From: Amycolatopsis xylanica
Lineage (GTDB): Bacteria > Actinomycetota > Actinomycetes > Mycobacteriales > Pseudonocardiaceae
NCBI RefSeq assembly: GCF_900107045.1
Contig: NZ_FNON01000012.1
Span: forward strand, 62,001 to 126,000
Length of the DNA: 64,000 bases
Direction of reading: 5' to 3'
Shown here: positions 49,195-57,879 of the stretch, piece after piece
Position numbering within the stretch: the stretch's first letter is position 1
Layout of the letters: each line of letters opens with the position of its first letter
The notes under the pieces: model-generated
Seen by the model: only the letters and a program-made list of their open reading frames with translations
What the model was told of the DNA's origin: nothing
Database searches by the model: none
Program-made: the position numbers and the translations under genes

Positions 49195-51375
49195 GTGATC
49201 CTGGAATTCCGCGTGGCGGAACTGATACAGCGGCCCGACCGCGCGCAGCAGCCCGATCCGATGCGCATCGTCCAAAAAGGACATGAGGTCGCGCGGGAGC
49301 AGTCCTTCGCCAGCCAGTCTGTGGGTGGCGACGAGATAGGCGGGCCACGCGCGGTGGTCCCCGGTGAACACCGCGAGCAACCCCGCGGCGAGCCCGAAGA
49401 TGACCGCCGCGATCGAACAGACCAGCACCGTGGCGGCCTCGAAACCGACTGAAGCCATCGCGCTCGCCTCGAACAACAAGCCTGCCGAGCCACCGCCCAC
49501 CAGCACTCCGGCGGCGAACCGCACGACGGTGAGATTGCGGTCGCGGCGCCAGCTTTCCCAGGGTGTGCCGGATCTCTTGAGCTGACTCGGCGTCTCGGCC
49601 CACCTGATCACGCCGGTGGTGAGGCGGAACGCCACCCAGCCGACAAGGCCCACGAAGAACACGATCACGAGCCCGCTGAAAGCCAAACTCGTTCCCAGCT
49701 CGAAGGACTCCCGCAAGCCCAGGAGGAGCAAGCTGCCGATGACCATGATCTTCGAAGCGCCCCAAGCCGTCCCGAGCACCATCGCGACCAGACGGCCGAT
49801 CCGCCCGCGCAGACGCAGATCGGCGAACCCGGGTTGGTCGTCCGGCCACCTCGCGGCGGAATCCCACACCGTGAACGTGACGACGGCCGCGACCAGACCG
49901 CCCGCGCCGAACCCGACGGTGAGGCCGAGCCAACGGCTGAACATGATGCCCTGCGGCCACCCGAACGCCAGCCCAATCACCGCACCGACCGACACCCCGA
50001 ACGCGAGCCCGATCCGCAGCCGCGTCCGTCGGGTGACGGCCCCGGTGTACCGAGCGAGTTTCCACCACGCGAAGTCCCGTGTGCCGACGTCGCGGGTGAG
50101 GTAGGCGGCGAGATATCTCAGCCAGTTCTGCACCTGCTCGGGGTCGTGCCGATGGCGTGGCCGGAACAGGTCGTCGGGATTGTCGCTGGGCGTGCGGGTC
50201 GCGATGAGCGCGTCGACGAGATGGTCGAACAGGTGCGCGCGCAGGTCGTCACCGGAGGGGAACTCGGCGGTGTCGAGCAGAGTCGCGGGATCGGCGTCGG
50301 GAGTGAGGTATACGGCGCGGACCAGCCACAGGCCCAGCGCCGTGCGCGTGGTCAACGCCAGCGCCGAGCCGGGATCGCCGGCGCGCAGCTCCCTCAACAC
50401 CAGCTCCCAGCTTGGACTGGGCACCGAGGGCAGGCATCGCCGGAGATACCCGGCCGCGGCGGCGGGCGTGAGCGGATCGGGTTCGACCACGAGAGCTGAG
50501 GTCACCACGTCGCCGACCGCGCGGACCGCGTCGGCGAACTCCTCGGTGCGGCTGGTGAGCACCAGCTGGTCGTCGCCGCCGAGTGAGCGGTTGAGCGCGG
50601 CGATGACGTCGGCGCGGGTGTGCTCGGGCAGTTCGTCGAGCCCGTCCAGCACTGGCAGGACCTGCGCGCGGACAGTAAGTTCGCCTGCCATGCCGGAGCC
50701 CAGTTCGGGGGCACGCAACGCCGGGTAGTCCTGGGCGAGGCGCGTGCTGATCCACTGATGCAGCCGGGGATGGGTCACGGTGTCCCAGCCCGCGACCGAG
50801 ACGAGCACGGGCACCGGGTCCTCGGGCTTCCTGGTGGTCAGCAGCTGCCGCACCAGCTGCACGGCCAGCGTGGTCTTGCCGGTGCCCGCGGCGCCGAGGA
50901 TGACGAGCCGCGGCCGTCGCAGCGCGCGGAACCGGTCGACCAGTTCCGCGATCTCGTCGCTGGCGGCGGTGAACAGCATGAGCGGCTCGGTGCTGATCCC
51001 CACCGGGTTGTCCATGATCTCGCCGCGTGCGGTGACCTGCCACTGGATCGGCATCGGATCCGGATCGTCCAGCGAGCGGAGCAGAGCCTCGTCGCGCCAT
51101 TGCGCGGCGACGGCATCCGCGAGCACCTCCTTCGCGGCGTCCAGCCGCGAGGCCGGCGACGTCGCGGGCGCCGGCGGGCGCCGTAGCTGCCAGAACAGCG
51201 CGACCAGCGCGGGCACGGCGAAGACCACGGAGACGACCTGGGCCAGGTTCGCCGCGGTCTGCAGGCCGTTGTCACCCCGCCACGCCATGGCCACCACGGC
51301 CAGCCCGCCCGCCACGAGCAGCAGCCCCGCCGTCACGGCGACGCCACGCCGTCTCCCGCTGTCACGACTCGTCAC
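49186..51375 (-). CDS. Membrane NACHT (STAND) NTPase
   Basis: A 729-residue protein. Two N-terminal helices (about 11-31, 46-63), then a NACHT NTPase: Walker A GAAGTGKTT (161-169) and Walker B VLPVLDGLDEL (239-249). A helical part follows, and about six membrane helices lie between about 470 and 680. The end, LYQFRHAEFQDHLA, is typical of actinobacterial NACHT proteins. STAND NTPases are signal-gated switches, many of them in antiphage defence; no effector domain or partner is visible here. The neighbour genes are convergent and divergent, so it is monocistronic. Confidence 0.85.
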   Translation of the reverse strand: MTSRDSGRRRGVAVTAGLLLVAGGLAVVAMAWRGDNGLQTAANLAQVVSVVFAVPALVALFWQLRRPPAPATSPASRLDAAKEVLADAVAAQWRDEALLRSLDDPDPMPIQWQVTARGEIMDNPVGISTEPLMLFTAASDEIAELVDRFRALRRPRLVILGAAGTGKTTLAVQLVRQLLTTRKPEDPVPVLVSVAGWDTVTHPRLHQWISTRLAQDYPALRAPELGSGMAGELTVRAQVLPVLDGLDELPEHTRADVIAALNRSLGGDDQLVLTSRTEEFADAVRAVGDVVTSALVVEPDPLTPAAAAGYLRRCLPSVPSPSWELVLRELRAGDPGSALALTTRTALGLWLVRAVYLTPDADPATLLDTAEFPSGDDLRAHLFDHLVDALIATRTPSDNPDDLFRPRHRHDPEQVQNWLRYLAAYLTRDVGTRDFAWWKLARYTGAVTRRTRLRIGLAFGVSVGAVIGLAFGWPQGIMFSRWLGLTVGFGAGGLVAAVVTFTVWDSAARWPDDQPGFADLRLRGRIGRLVAMVLGTAWGASKIMVIGSLLLLGLRESFELGTSLAFSGLVIVFFVGLVGWVAFRLTTGVIRWAETPSQLKRSGTPWESWRRDRNLTVVRFAAGVLVGGGSAGLLFEASAMASVGFEAATVLVCSIAAVIFGLAAGLLAVFTGDHRAWPAYLVATHRLAGEGLLPRDLMSFLDDAHRIGLLRAVGPLYQFRHAEFQDHLA

Positions 51376-51433
51376 AGGAACGGGACGCTGGCGGACCGGC
51401 CCGCGTTACTGACGGCTGGGTTAGCGTGGAGCC

Positions 51434-52108
51434 GTGACTACCGAGGTCGAATACCGCCAGCACCGCTTCGTCCCGCCGCCCGGCTCCACCGAGATCTTCC
51501 TGATCCGGCACGGTGAATCGGCGCCTGCCCGGCTCGACCTGCCGTTCGACATGGTCGAGGGCCAGGGCGACCCCGATCTGGCGCCCGAGGGCCGCGACCA
51601 CGCCGAGCGCGTCGGCAAGCGGATGGCCGACGAGCGGCTCGACGCCCTCTACGTCACGTCGCTGCGCCGGACCGTGCAGACCGCGGCGCCGCTCGCCGCC
51701 GCGCTGGGCATGACGCCGAAGCTGGAGGCCCGGCTCACCGAGGTCCACCTCGGCGACTGGGAGGGCGGGCTGTTTCGCAAGCACACCAGCGAAAACCACC
51801 CCATCGCCCAGCAGCTGTGGGCGGAACAGCGCTGGGAGGTCATCCCGGGCGCCGAGAAGATGGACGCGTTCGCCGCGCGGTGCCGCGCCGGGATCGAGCG
51901 CATCCACGCCGAGCACCCGGATCAGCGCGTCGCCGCGTTCACGCACGGCGGGGTGATCGGCGAGGTGTTCCGCCAGGCCGCCAAGTCCGAGCCGTTCGCG
52001 TTCCTCGGCGCGGACAACGGGTCGATCTCACATCTGGTGGTGCTCGGGGACCTCTGGACCATCCGGCGGTTCAACGACACCGGGCATCTGCTGGCACCCC
52101 TGGGCTAG
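51434..52108 (+). CDS. Histidine phosphatase (phosphoglycerate-mutase-like)
   Basis: A 224-residue enzyme: FLIRHGESAP holds the phospho-acceptor His, with Arg in TSLRRTVQTA, Glu in LTEVHLGDWEGG and the second His in AAFTHGGVIGE. Substrate unknown. A GGGATAAAGC-family hairpin overlaps its 3' end. Confidence 0.9.
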   Translation: MTTEVEYRQHRFVPPPGSTEIFLIRHGESAPARLDLPFDMVEGQGDPDLAPEGRDHAERVGKRMADERLDALYVTSLRRTVQTAAPLAAALGMTPKLEARLTEVHLGDWEGGLFRKHTSENHPIAQQLWAEQRWEVIPGAEKMDAFAARCRAGIERIHAEHPDQRVAAFTHGGVIGEVFRQAAKSEPFAFLGADNGSISHLVVLGDLWTIRRFNDTGHLLAPLG

Positions 52109-52136
52109 CCGGGATAAAGCCCGCTTTATCCCGGCT
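52107..52136. terminator. GGGATAAAGC-family hairpin
   Basis: AGCCGGGATAAAGC (52107-52120) and GCTTTATCCCGGCT (52123-52136) are perfect arms. It lies between genes ending at 52108 (+) and 52146 (-). Core identical to the unit at 41607-41628. Confidence 0.8.
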
Positions 52137-52145
52137 CCGCAGTGG

Positions 52146-52625
52146 TCAGCGCGCGCAGGTCACCGGCTGATCGCCGATGCTCTCACTCTCGCTGACGACC
52201 TGGTTGTCGACGAGGATGCGGCACCGCAGTTTGCCATTTTTCTTACCCTGCGCGGAAACGCTGTAGAACTCGGAGCCACCTTCGACCCCGGTGCGCTGGA
52301 ACTTCTTCGACCACGGCGTCGCCGCTTCGCGCTCCTGCGCGATGGCGGCGCCCTGCGCGACGTAGGTGATGTTGCGCGCGCCGTGCTCACCGAAGAGCTC
52401 GTAGCTGACCGAGTGCGTGACGCTGCGCGCGACCGCGACCATCGGCTCGACCGCGGGCGGCTGCGGAGCCGGCCCGGCGTTGTGCCTGCCGTCCGGCATG
52501 AACTGCGCGGCCACCGCGATGGTCGCGGCGACGACGCCCAGCACCACCAGTGCGCTGCCGAGCGGCTTCAGGGAACCACGTTGTTCCGGCGCCAGTGCCG
52601 GAGGTGACGCGGCAGGACCACCCAT
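52146..52625 (-). CDS. MmpS-like membrane protein
   Basis: A 159-residue protein with one helix (about 23-43) and an exported domain: VTHSVSYELFGEHGARNITYVAQGAAIAQEREAATPWSK and YSVSAQGKKNGKLRCRILVD. This matches the MmpS transport-accessory family. No MmpL gene is adjacent. ATG 52625 follows GGGAGAAG. Confidence 0.78.
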   Translation of the reverse strand: MGGPAASPPALAPEQRGSLKPLGSALVVLGVVAATIAVAAQFMPDGRHNAGPAPQPPAVEPMVAVARSVTHSVSYELFGEHGARNITYVAQGAAIAQEREAATPWSKKFQRTGVEGGSEFYSVSAQGKKNGKLRCRILVDNQVVSESESIGDQPVTCAR

Positions 52626-52819
52626 CCTGTGCTCTTCTCCCGCTAGAGCGTGCTTCCGCTGAGCACGTCGCCTACTTTCTCGCGAAGACGTCACTCGGCG
52701 TTAGCCGCAATCGATAGAAATTTCAACATTCACCCTTTCGGGCAGCCGTGAGGGTCACCCATAGTAGTGAACCGGTAACCTTCTCTCTCTACTGCCCCGG
52801 ATACCGGCCAGTGAAACAT

Positions 52820-54313
52820 TCACCCTGCCGAGTTTTGCCGCTCAGCGAGAAAGTGCGCCACACCCACCGTGGATGAATACAGCGCGCGGTAGTGCGGATA
52901 GAAGTCGTCGTACACCGCACGGCGTTCCGCGTCGGGCTCGACCGTGGACCGCACCGGGTTCCACGCGGCGATGTCCGGCTCCAGCCCGACCGCCACCGCG
53001 GCGAGCAGCGCGTCGCCGAGCGCGGCGCCGATCGTCTCGACCGGCACCTGCTGGTCCATGCCCGTCACGTCGCTGACGATCTGTGTCCACAACCCGCCCT
53101 GCGTGCCGCCGCCGACCGCGACGAGCCGCCCGGCCCGCCCGCCGGAGGCGTCCATCGCCTCGAGGTTGTGCCGCACGCCGTACGCGATCCCTTCCAGCGC
53201 CGCGCGATACAGCTCCGCCCGCCCGTGCCCGAGGGTGAGCCCGGCGATGATGCCGCGCGCGTCTGGATCGAACAAGGGCGTCCGCTCCCCCGCGAAGTAC
53301 GGCAGCGTCAGCAATCCGCGGCTGCCCGCGGGCACCCCGGCGGCCTCGCCGACGAGCGCGGCGTAGTCGGAGCCGACCAGCTTGCGCAGCCAGTCGGTGA
53401 TCGATCCGGACGTCGCCATCCCCGCTGCCAGCGAGTACGTGCCGGGGAACGCGCCCTGCGTGGTCCAGAGCCCGGTGTGCGGCCGGGGATCGGCCAGCAC
53501 CTGGATCAGGAACATCGTGGTGCCGTACATGACCATCGTGTCGCCGGGGTCGCGCACGCCGACCGAAGCCGCCTCGGCCCAGGCGTCGACGGTTCCCGCG
53601 GTGACCGGAAGCCCCTGGGGCAAACCGGTTTCCGAAGCGGCGGCCGCGCTGACCGTGCCGACCACCTCGGTCGGCCAGGCGAGCCGGGGCAGCTCGATGC
53701 CGGGCGCGACGCGCTCGGCCCAGTCATGGGCCCAGTCACCGGCACGCAGGTCGTACATCGGATCGCATTGGCTGGCGGAGTGATGATCGAGCACGTATTC
53801 CCCGGTCAGCCGGTGCACCAAGTACGAACTCGCCATCAGAAACAGTGATGTGCGGTCGAAAACGCCGGGTTCGTGCCGTGCGAGCCACCGCCACTTCGGC
53901 CCGACCGCCTGCGAGGACAGCGCCGTGCCCGCTCGGTCCACAATGGACTCCGCGCCGAATTCCGCGGTGAGCTCCGCGATTTCCCGGCCTGCCCGCGTGT
54001 CGACGCCGTAGAGGATCGCGGGCCGCAACGGCCTGCCGTCCGCGTCGGCGGGCAGCAGCACCGGCCCGATCCCGCTCACCGCGACACCGGCGAGCTTCCT
54101 GCCGTCGGCCGCGGCGACGAGTTCCCTGCTCAGCGCCAGGAAATCCGCCCACCACACGCGTTCGGCGTCGTGTTCGAACCACCCGGGACGTGGTGAGGAA
54201 GTCTCATGCGGCACGCTCGCGCGCGCCAGGATTTTGCCGCCGGCGTCGGCAAGAACGCCCTTGGAGCTGGAAGTCCCGATGTCGATGCCCAGCACCAGGC
54301 CCGGTTCAGCCAC
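52820..54313 (-). CDS. FGGY-family carbohydrate kinase (xylulokinase-like)
   Basis: A 497-residue kinase: N-terminal phosphate loop LGIDIGTSSSKGVLAD, GVAVSGIGPVLLP, YGVDTRAGREI, GTVDAWAEA, and the C-terminal VAVGGGTQGGLWTQIVSDVTG. The exact sugar (xylulose, ribulose, gluconate or other) is unresolved. It is divergent from a LacI regulator that probably represses it. Confidence 0.88.
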   Translation of the reverse strand: MAEPGLVLGIDIGTSSSKGVLADAGGKILARASVPHETSSPRPGWFEHDAERVWWADFLALSRELVAAADGRKLAGVAVSGIGPVLLPADADGRPLRPAILYGVDTRAGREIAELTAEFGAESIVDRAGTALSSQAVGPKWRWLARHEPGVFDRTSLFLMASSYLVHRLTGEYVLDHHSASQCDPMYDLRAGDWAHDWAERVAPGIELPRLAWPTEVVGTVSAAAASETGLPQGLPVTAGTVDAWAEAASVGVRDPGDTMVMYGTTMFLIQVLADPRPHTGLWTTQGAFPGTYSLAAGMATSGSITDWLRKLVGSDYAALVGEAAGVPAGSRGLLTLPYFAGERTPLFDPDARGIIAGLTLGHGRAELYRAALEGIAYGVRHNLEAMDASGGRAGRLVAVGGGTQGGLWTQIVSDVTGMDQQVPVETIGAALGDALLAAVAVGLEPDIAAWNPVRSTVEPDAERRAVYDDFYPHYRALYSSTVGVAHFLAERQNSAG

Positions 54314-54444
54314 TCGACTTCTCCCCCGCCGGTCGTCTTGATCACATCGTAGTCACAGGGACACGAATCGGTGAATAAGCCGCATGGGTGGCCGGGTTAT
54401 TCTCTCGCCGACGGCCCCGCGCGGGGCGAGGATGGGAGGTCGCG
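54314..54444. promoter_or_regulatory. Divergent kinase/LacI control region
   Basis: 131 bp between divergent starts. GAATAA (54373-54378) and TTATTC (54397-54402) form an interrupted inverted repeat. No classical CG-centred LacI palindrome is obvious. Confidence 0.35.
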
Positions 54445-55434
54445 GTGGCGACCATCAGTGACGTGGCGGCGAGGGCGGGTGTGTCCACGGCCACCGTGTC
54501 CAGAGCGCTGAACGGGAAGTCCACTGTGGATCCCGAGCTCGCGGCCAGGGTCCAGGCCGCCGCGACGGAACTCGGCTACCACCCGAACAGCCTGGCCCGC
54601 AATCTGCGCCGCCAGGAGACGGCCGTGCTCGCGCTCATCATCGCGGACGTGGAGAACCCGTTCTTCACCGCGATCGCGCGCGGCTTCGAGGACATCGCGC
54701 AGACCGCGGGCTACTCGGTGGTGCTGTGCAACACCGACGAGAACGAAGAGAAGGAACGCCGCTATATCAACGTCGCGCTGCAGGAACGCGTCGCCGGTGT
54801 CGTGCTTTCGCCGAGCGGCCCGTCGACCGACGTCAAGTCACTGCGCGAACGCGGCACCCCGATCGTCGCGGTGGACCGGCCGCTGCCGGACGGCACCGGT
54901 GACCAGGTGCTCGTCGACAGCCGCCGCGCCGCGCACACCGCGGCCAAGCACCTGCTGGACAACGGCTACCGCCGCATCGCCTGCGTGACCGGCCCGCCCG
55001 GGATCCGCACGGCCGACGAGCGGCTCGCGGGCTACCAGGACGCGCTGCGCGAGGCCGGGCTGAGCAACGATCTGTTCCGCCGCGCCGAATACCGCGCGGG
55101 CGGCGCGCGCCAGCCCGCGCTCGAGCTGCTCGACGACCCGCGGCCGCCGGACGCGCTCATCGCGGCCAACAGCATGATCGCGCTCGACGTGCTGCAGGCG
55201 CTCGCCGAGCGGAAGCTGCGGCCGGGGCGCGACATCGGCGTGGTGACGTTCGATGATCCGACGTGGGCCAAGCTCATCGACCCGCCGCTGACCGTGATGG
55301 CCCAGCCCGCCTACGACATCGGCGCGATCGCCGCGCGGATGCTGCTGGACCGCATCGCCGACACCAGCCTGGCGCCCGCGTCGAGGATGCTGGAGGCCTC
55401 GCTGGTGCAGCGCGCGAGCTCCCGGCGGACGTGA
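54445..55434 (+). CDS. LacI-family transcriptional regulator
   Basis: A 329-residue repressor. HTH and hinge: TISDVAARAGVSTATVSRALN, then YHPNSLARNLRR. The sugar-binding core has LALIIADVENPFFTAIARGFED and GVVTFDDPTWAKLIDPPLTVM. GTG 54445 follows GGGAGG (54434-54439). Likely controls the divergent kinase. Confidence 0.93.
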   Translation: MATISDVAARAGVSTATVSRALNGKSTVDPELAARVQAAATELGYHPNSLARNLRRQETAVLALIIADVENPFFTAIARGFEDIAQTAGYSVVLCNTDENEEKERRYINVALQERVAGVVLSPSGPSTDVKSLRERGTPIVAVDRPLPDGTGDQVLVDSRRAAHTAAKHLLDNGYRRIACVTGPPGIRTADERLAGYQDALREAGLSNDLFRRAEYRAGGARQPALELLDDPRPPDALIAANSMIALDVLQALAERKLRPGRDIGVVTFDDPTWAKLIDPPLTVMAQPAYDIGAIAARMLLDRIADTSLAPASRMLEASLVQRASSRRT

Positions 55435-55626
55435 TCACTCGTCCGGGTGTCGTGGGAAAGCAACGCACTCCCAGCCCTGGACAACGTCTCGCGATGAGGT
55501 CAAACTGACTCATCTTCCCTACCCCGCGTGTTTGATTATGTGCTCTCTGTGTCGATCTCTGGTGAATTCACCCACAGATGGGGCACGAAACCGCACGAAC
55601 CCGCACAACGGGGTTAGAGTGGATGG

Positions 55627-56208
55627 ATGTCAGTCGCGCTCGAGAACGTACTCGCCAAGGCCGGTCTCAAAGTGGACGCAACCGAGTTCCTCACGCTCGT
55701 AGAGGACGCCGCCCGGAAACTGTCCCCGCCGAATCCCGACCCTTCGCGCTACTTCTCCGCCGACCAGCGTGCCGCACTGACCGACGTCGGCCTCGACCTC
55801 TCCCCCGCCGGCGAGAACGAGCCGGACGCCCGCGCCAAGACCGTCGCCGCGCACGCCGTGCTCGCCGAGTCCGCGCTCACCGTCCTCGAAGCCGCCCGCG
55901 CGCTGGGCGTCGACGACAGCCGGATCCGCCACCGCCTCAAGGAAGGCAGGCTCACCGGCTGGAAGGACCAGGGCTGGCGCCTGCCGTCCTGGCAGTTCAC
56001 CGGCTCCGGCGTGCTGCCGGGCCTCGAAGTCGTGCTCGCGGCGCTACCCGAGGACCAGCCCGCCCTGGTCGTGGCCGCTTTCATGAGCACACCCCAGTCC
56101 GACCTGGTGATCAACTCCCAGCCGGCTACTCCGCGTCAATGGCTCCTTTCCGGTGGTGACCCTGAAGCGGTCGCGCGCCTGATCGCTACGCTCGGCACGC
56201 CCTTCTAG
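55627..56208 (+). CDS. Xre/MbcA/ParS-type antitoxin of a RES toxin
   Basis: A 193-residue protein. An HTH-like segment (SALTVLEAARALGVDDSRIRHRLKEGRLTGWKDQG) is followed by a C-terminal toxin-binding region ending ATPRQWLLSGGDPEAVARLIATL, as in MbcA-like antitoxins. It precedes the RES gene by 50 bp, the standard order of Xre-RES modules. Confidence 0.78.
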   Translation: MSVALENVLAKAGLKVDATEFLTLVEDAARKLSPPNPDPSRYFSADQRAALTDVGLDLSPAGENEPDARAKTVAAHAVLAESALTVLEAARALGVDDSRIRHRLKEGRLTGWKDQGWRLPSWQFTGSGVLPGLEVVLAALPEDQPALVVAAFMSTPQSDLVINSQPATPRQWLLSGGDPEAVARLIATLGTPF

Positions 56209-56258
56209 GCTGTAGCCCGAGCAAGATCACCGAGACAAGGACGGACGAACCCAAGCGA

Positions 56259-56915
56259 ATGGCCCGGCTTCCCCTGCCGCCTGCGCGCGCTGTCCTGGTC
56301 AACGAGCTGCACCGCACCCAGGACGTGGTGCAGGTGCACCCGCAGACCAGGATGGTCAGGATCTTCACCGCGAACGGGCGTCACCCCCAGCAGTGGAACA
56401 CGTTCCGCTACACCGGCCCGCTCCCCCACGGCCGGTTCGACCAGCAGCGCCCCGGCCGTGACGGCGGTCCCGTCACCGACCCCGGCAACGGCGTGCTGTA
56501 CTTCGGGCTCTCCGTGCGCACCGCGATCGCCGAGGTCTTCCAGACCACGTCCACGGTCGACCGCAAGAGCCGGGGCCCCCGCCTGGTCATCGTCCGCCCG
56601 ACCCGCACCCTCAACCTGCTCGACCTCTCCGGCCTCTGGCCGACCCGAGTCGGCGCCTCCCAGGAGATCTCCAGCGGCCCGAAGAAGATCACCCAAGCCT
56701 GGGCCCGCGCGATCCGCACGGCCTTCGGCGACCTCGACGGCCTCTGGTACCGCTCGTCCATGGACTCCGGCGACCCGGCCATGTGCCTCTGGGACCCGCC
56801 GGGCGGCGCGGCCCTGCCCGCGGCGCCGGACATCCTGCTCCCGCTGGACCACCCCGGGCTCGACGTCCCGCTCGGCCGCGTCTGCCAAGAGCTGAACTAC
56901 ACCCTGCTGAACTAA
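56259..56915 (+). CDS. RES-domain toxin (NAD+ phosphorylase family)
   Basis: A 218-residue RES protein. Expected pocket residues: Arg34 (RMVRIF), Tyr81 (GVLYFGLS), Glu92 (AIAEVFQTT) and Ser166 (LWYRSSM). RES toxins such as MbcT cleave NAD+ by phosphorolysis and are blocked by the cognate antitoxin. The domain looks intact. Confidence 0.82.
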   Translation: MARLPLPPARAVLVNELHRTQDVVQVHPQTRMVRIFTANGRHPQQWNTFRYTGPLPHGRFDQQRPGRDGGPVTDPGNGVLYFGLSVRTAIAEVFQTTSTVDRKSRGPRLVIVRPTRTLNLLDLSGLWPTRVGASQEISSGPKKITQAWARAIRTAFGDLDGLWYRSSMDSGDPAMCLWDPPGGAALPAAPDILLPLDHPGLDVPLGRVCQELNYTLLN

Positions 56916-57008
56916 AGGGCGTCCGTTCGGGCGCATTCACGTCACCCCGGTAACGCAACCAAGACCACCCACGCTCTAGCTGAGGGACTGGCGGGCGGAG
57001 GGGCGGCA

Positions 57009-57815
57009 GTGGATCCGATCACGATCTTGACGGGGTTGGTCGCGGCGGGCGCCGCCGTCTCCAGGGAAATCCGGGAATGGATGGGCGGCACGCGCGACCG
57101 CATCGAAGTCGCGGCCAACAAGCAGGGCACCGTGCAACCGCTGAGGCACGACGGCACCGCGCTGAGGGCGCCCCAGATCACCACTTACGCGACCTACGCC
57201 ATGCTCGTCGGCACCTTCCAGCCCGCCGACATCGTCGCGGCACGCAGGCTGAGCGACTTCGACCAGGCGCTGGTGCTGATTTGGCCGTCCGGCACCGACC
57301 CGGCGTACACCAGCATCGTGTTCACCTGCGACCTCAACGGCGTCTTCCAGGTGGAACTCGAAGGCGGCACCTACGAGGTGGCCGCCTACGTACTCGACCA
57401 AGACCGCGACGAGTTCCGCGGTACCGCGGCGATCAGCTACCTGAACCTGCCCTGGTCCTCACAGGTGGACCTGACCCTCGCCGTCGCGGCGAGCGAGACC
57501 GAGCACATTTCCCTGCTGTTGACGGACCAATTCGGTGAAACGGCGGCCGAACTCGTCCTGCCGGACGGCGTGTGTTTCCCGCTGGGGGACTACACGTTGA
57601 TCGGCGCCGGCGAGAACTGCACCCTGGTCCTGCCCGATCCGTACATCGACGTGGGCCATGCCCAGATCCGGTTCGTCAACGGGTACTACTACGTCGAGGA
57701 TTTGGGCTCGGTCAACGGAACGGCGGTCAACGGCCAGTTCGTGCACTCGCAGGCGCTCTACCACGGCGACTGGATCAAGCTGGTCGACTGGTACCTCCAG
57801 TTCCGCCTGCGCTGA
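57009..57815 (+). CDS. FHA-domain protein
   Basis: A 268-residue protein. An N-terminal hydrophobic helix (MDPITILTGLVAAGAAV) and a middle beta domain of unknown type precede a C-terminal FHA phosphothreonine-binding domain (about 185-268): DYTLIGAGENCTLVLPDPYIDVGHAQIRF, DLGSVNGTAVNGQFV. The usual G-R-x-x-x-N is replaced by GAGENC, so phospho-binding is uncertain. Confidence 0.75.
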   Translation: MDPITILTGLVAAGAAVSREIREWMGGTRDRIEVAANKQGTVQPLRHDGTALRAPQITTYATYAMLVGTFQPADIVAARRLSDFDQALVLIWPSGTDPAYTSIVFTCDLNGVFQVELEGGTYEVAAYVLDQDRDEFRGTAAISYLNLPWSSQVDLTLAVAASETEHISLLLTDQFGETAAELVLPDGVCFPLGDYTLIGAGENCTLVLPDPYIDVGHAQIRFVNGYYYVEDLGSVNGTAVNGQFVHSQALYHGDWIKLVDWYLQFRLR

Positions 57816-57821
57816 ACCTGT

Positions 57822-57873
57822 GGGGTCGTGAGTGACGCGGCCGGTTCTAACCGGCCTAAACACTCACGACCCC
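57822..57873. terminator. 46-bp palindromic repeat, intact copy (extended)
   Basis: GTCGTGAGTG (57825-57834) with CACTCACGAC (57861-57870), extended by flanking G/C pairs to 52 bp; inner palindrome 57839-57856. Between convergent genes ending at 57815 (+) and 57880 (-). Confidence 0.8.
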
Positions 57874-57879
57874 CAATCC

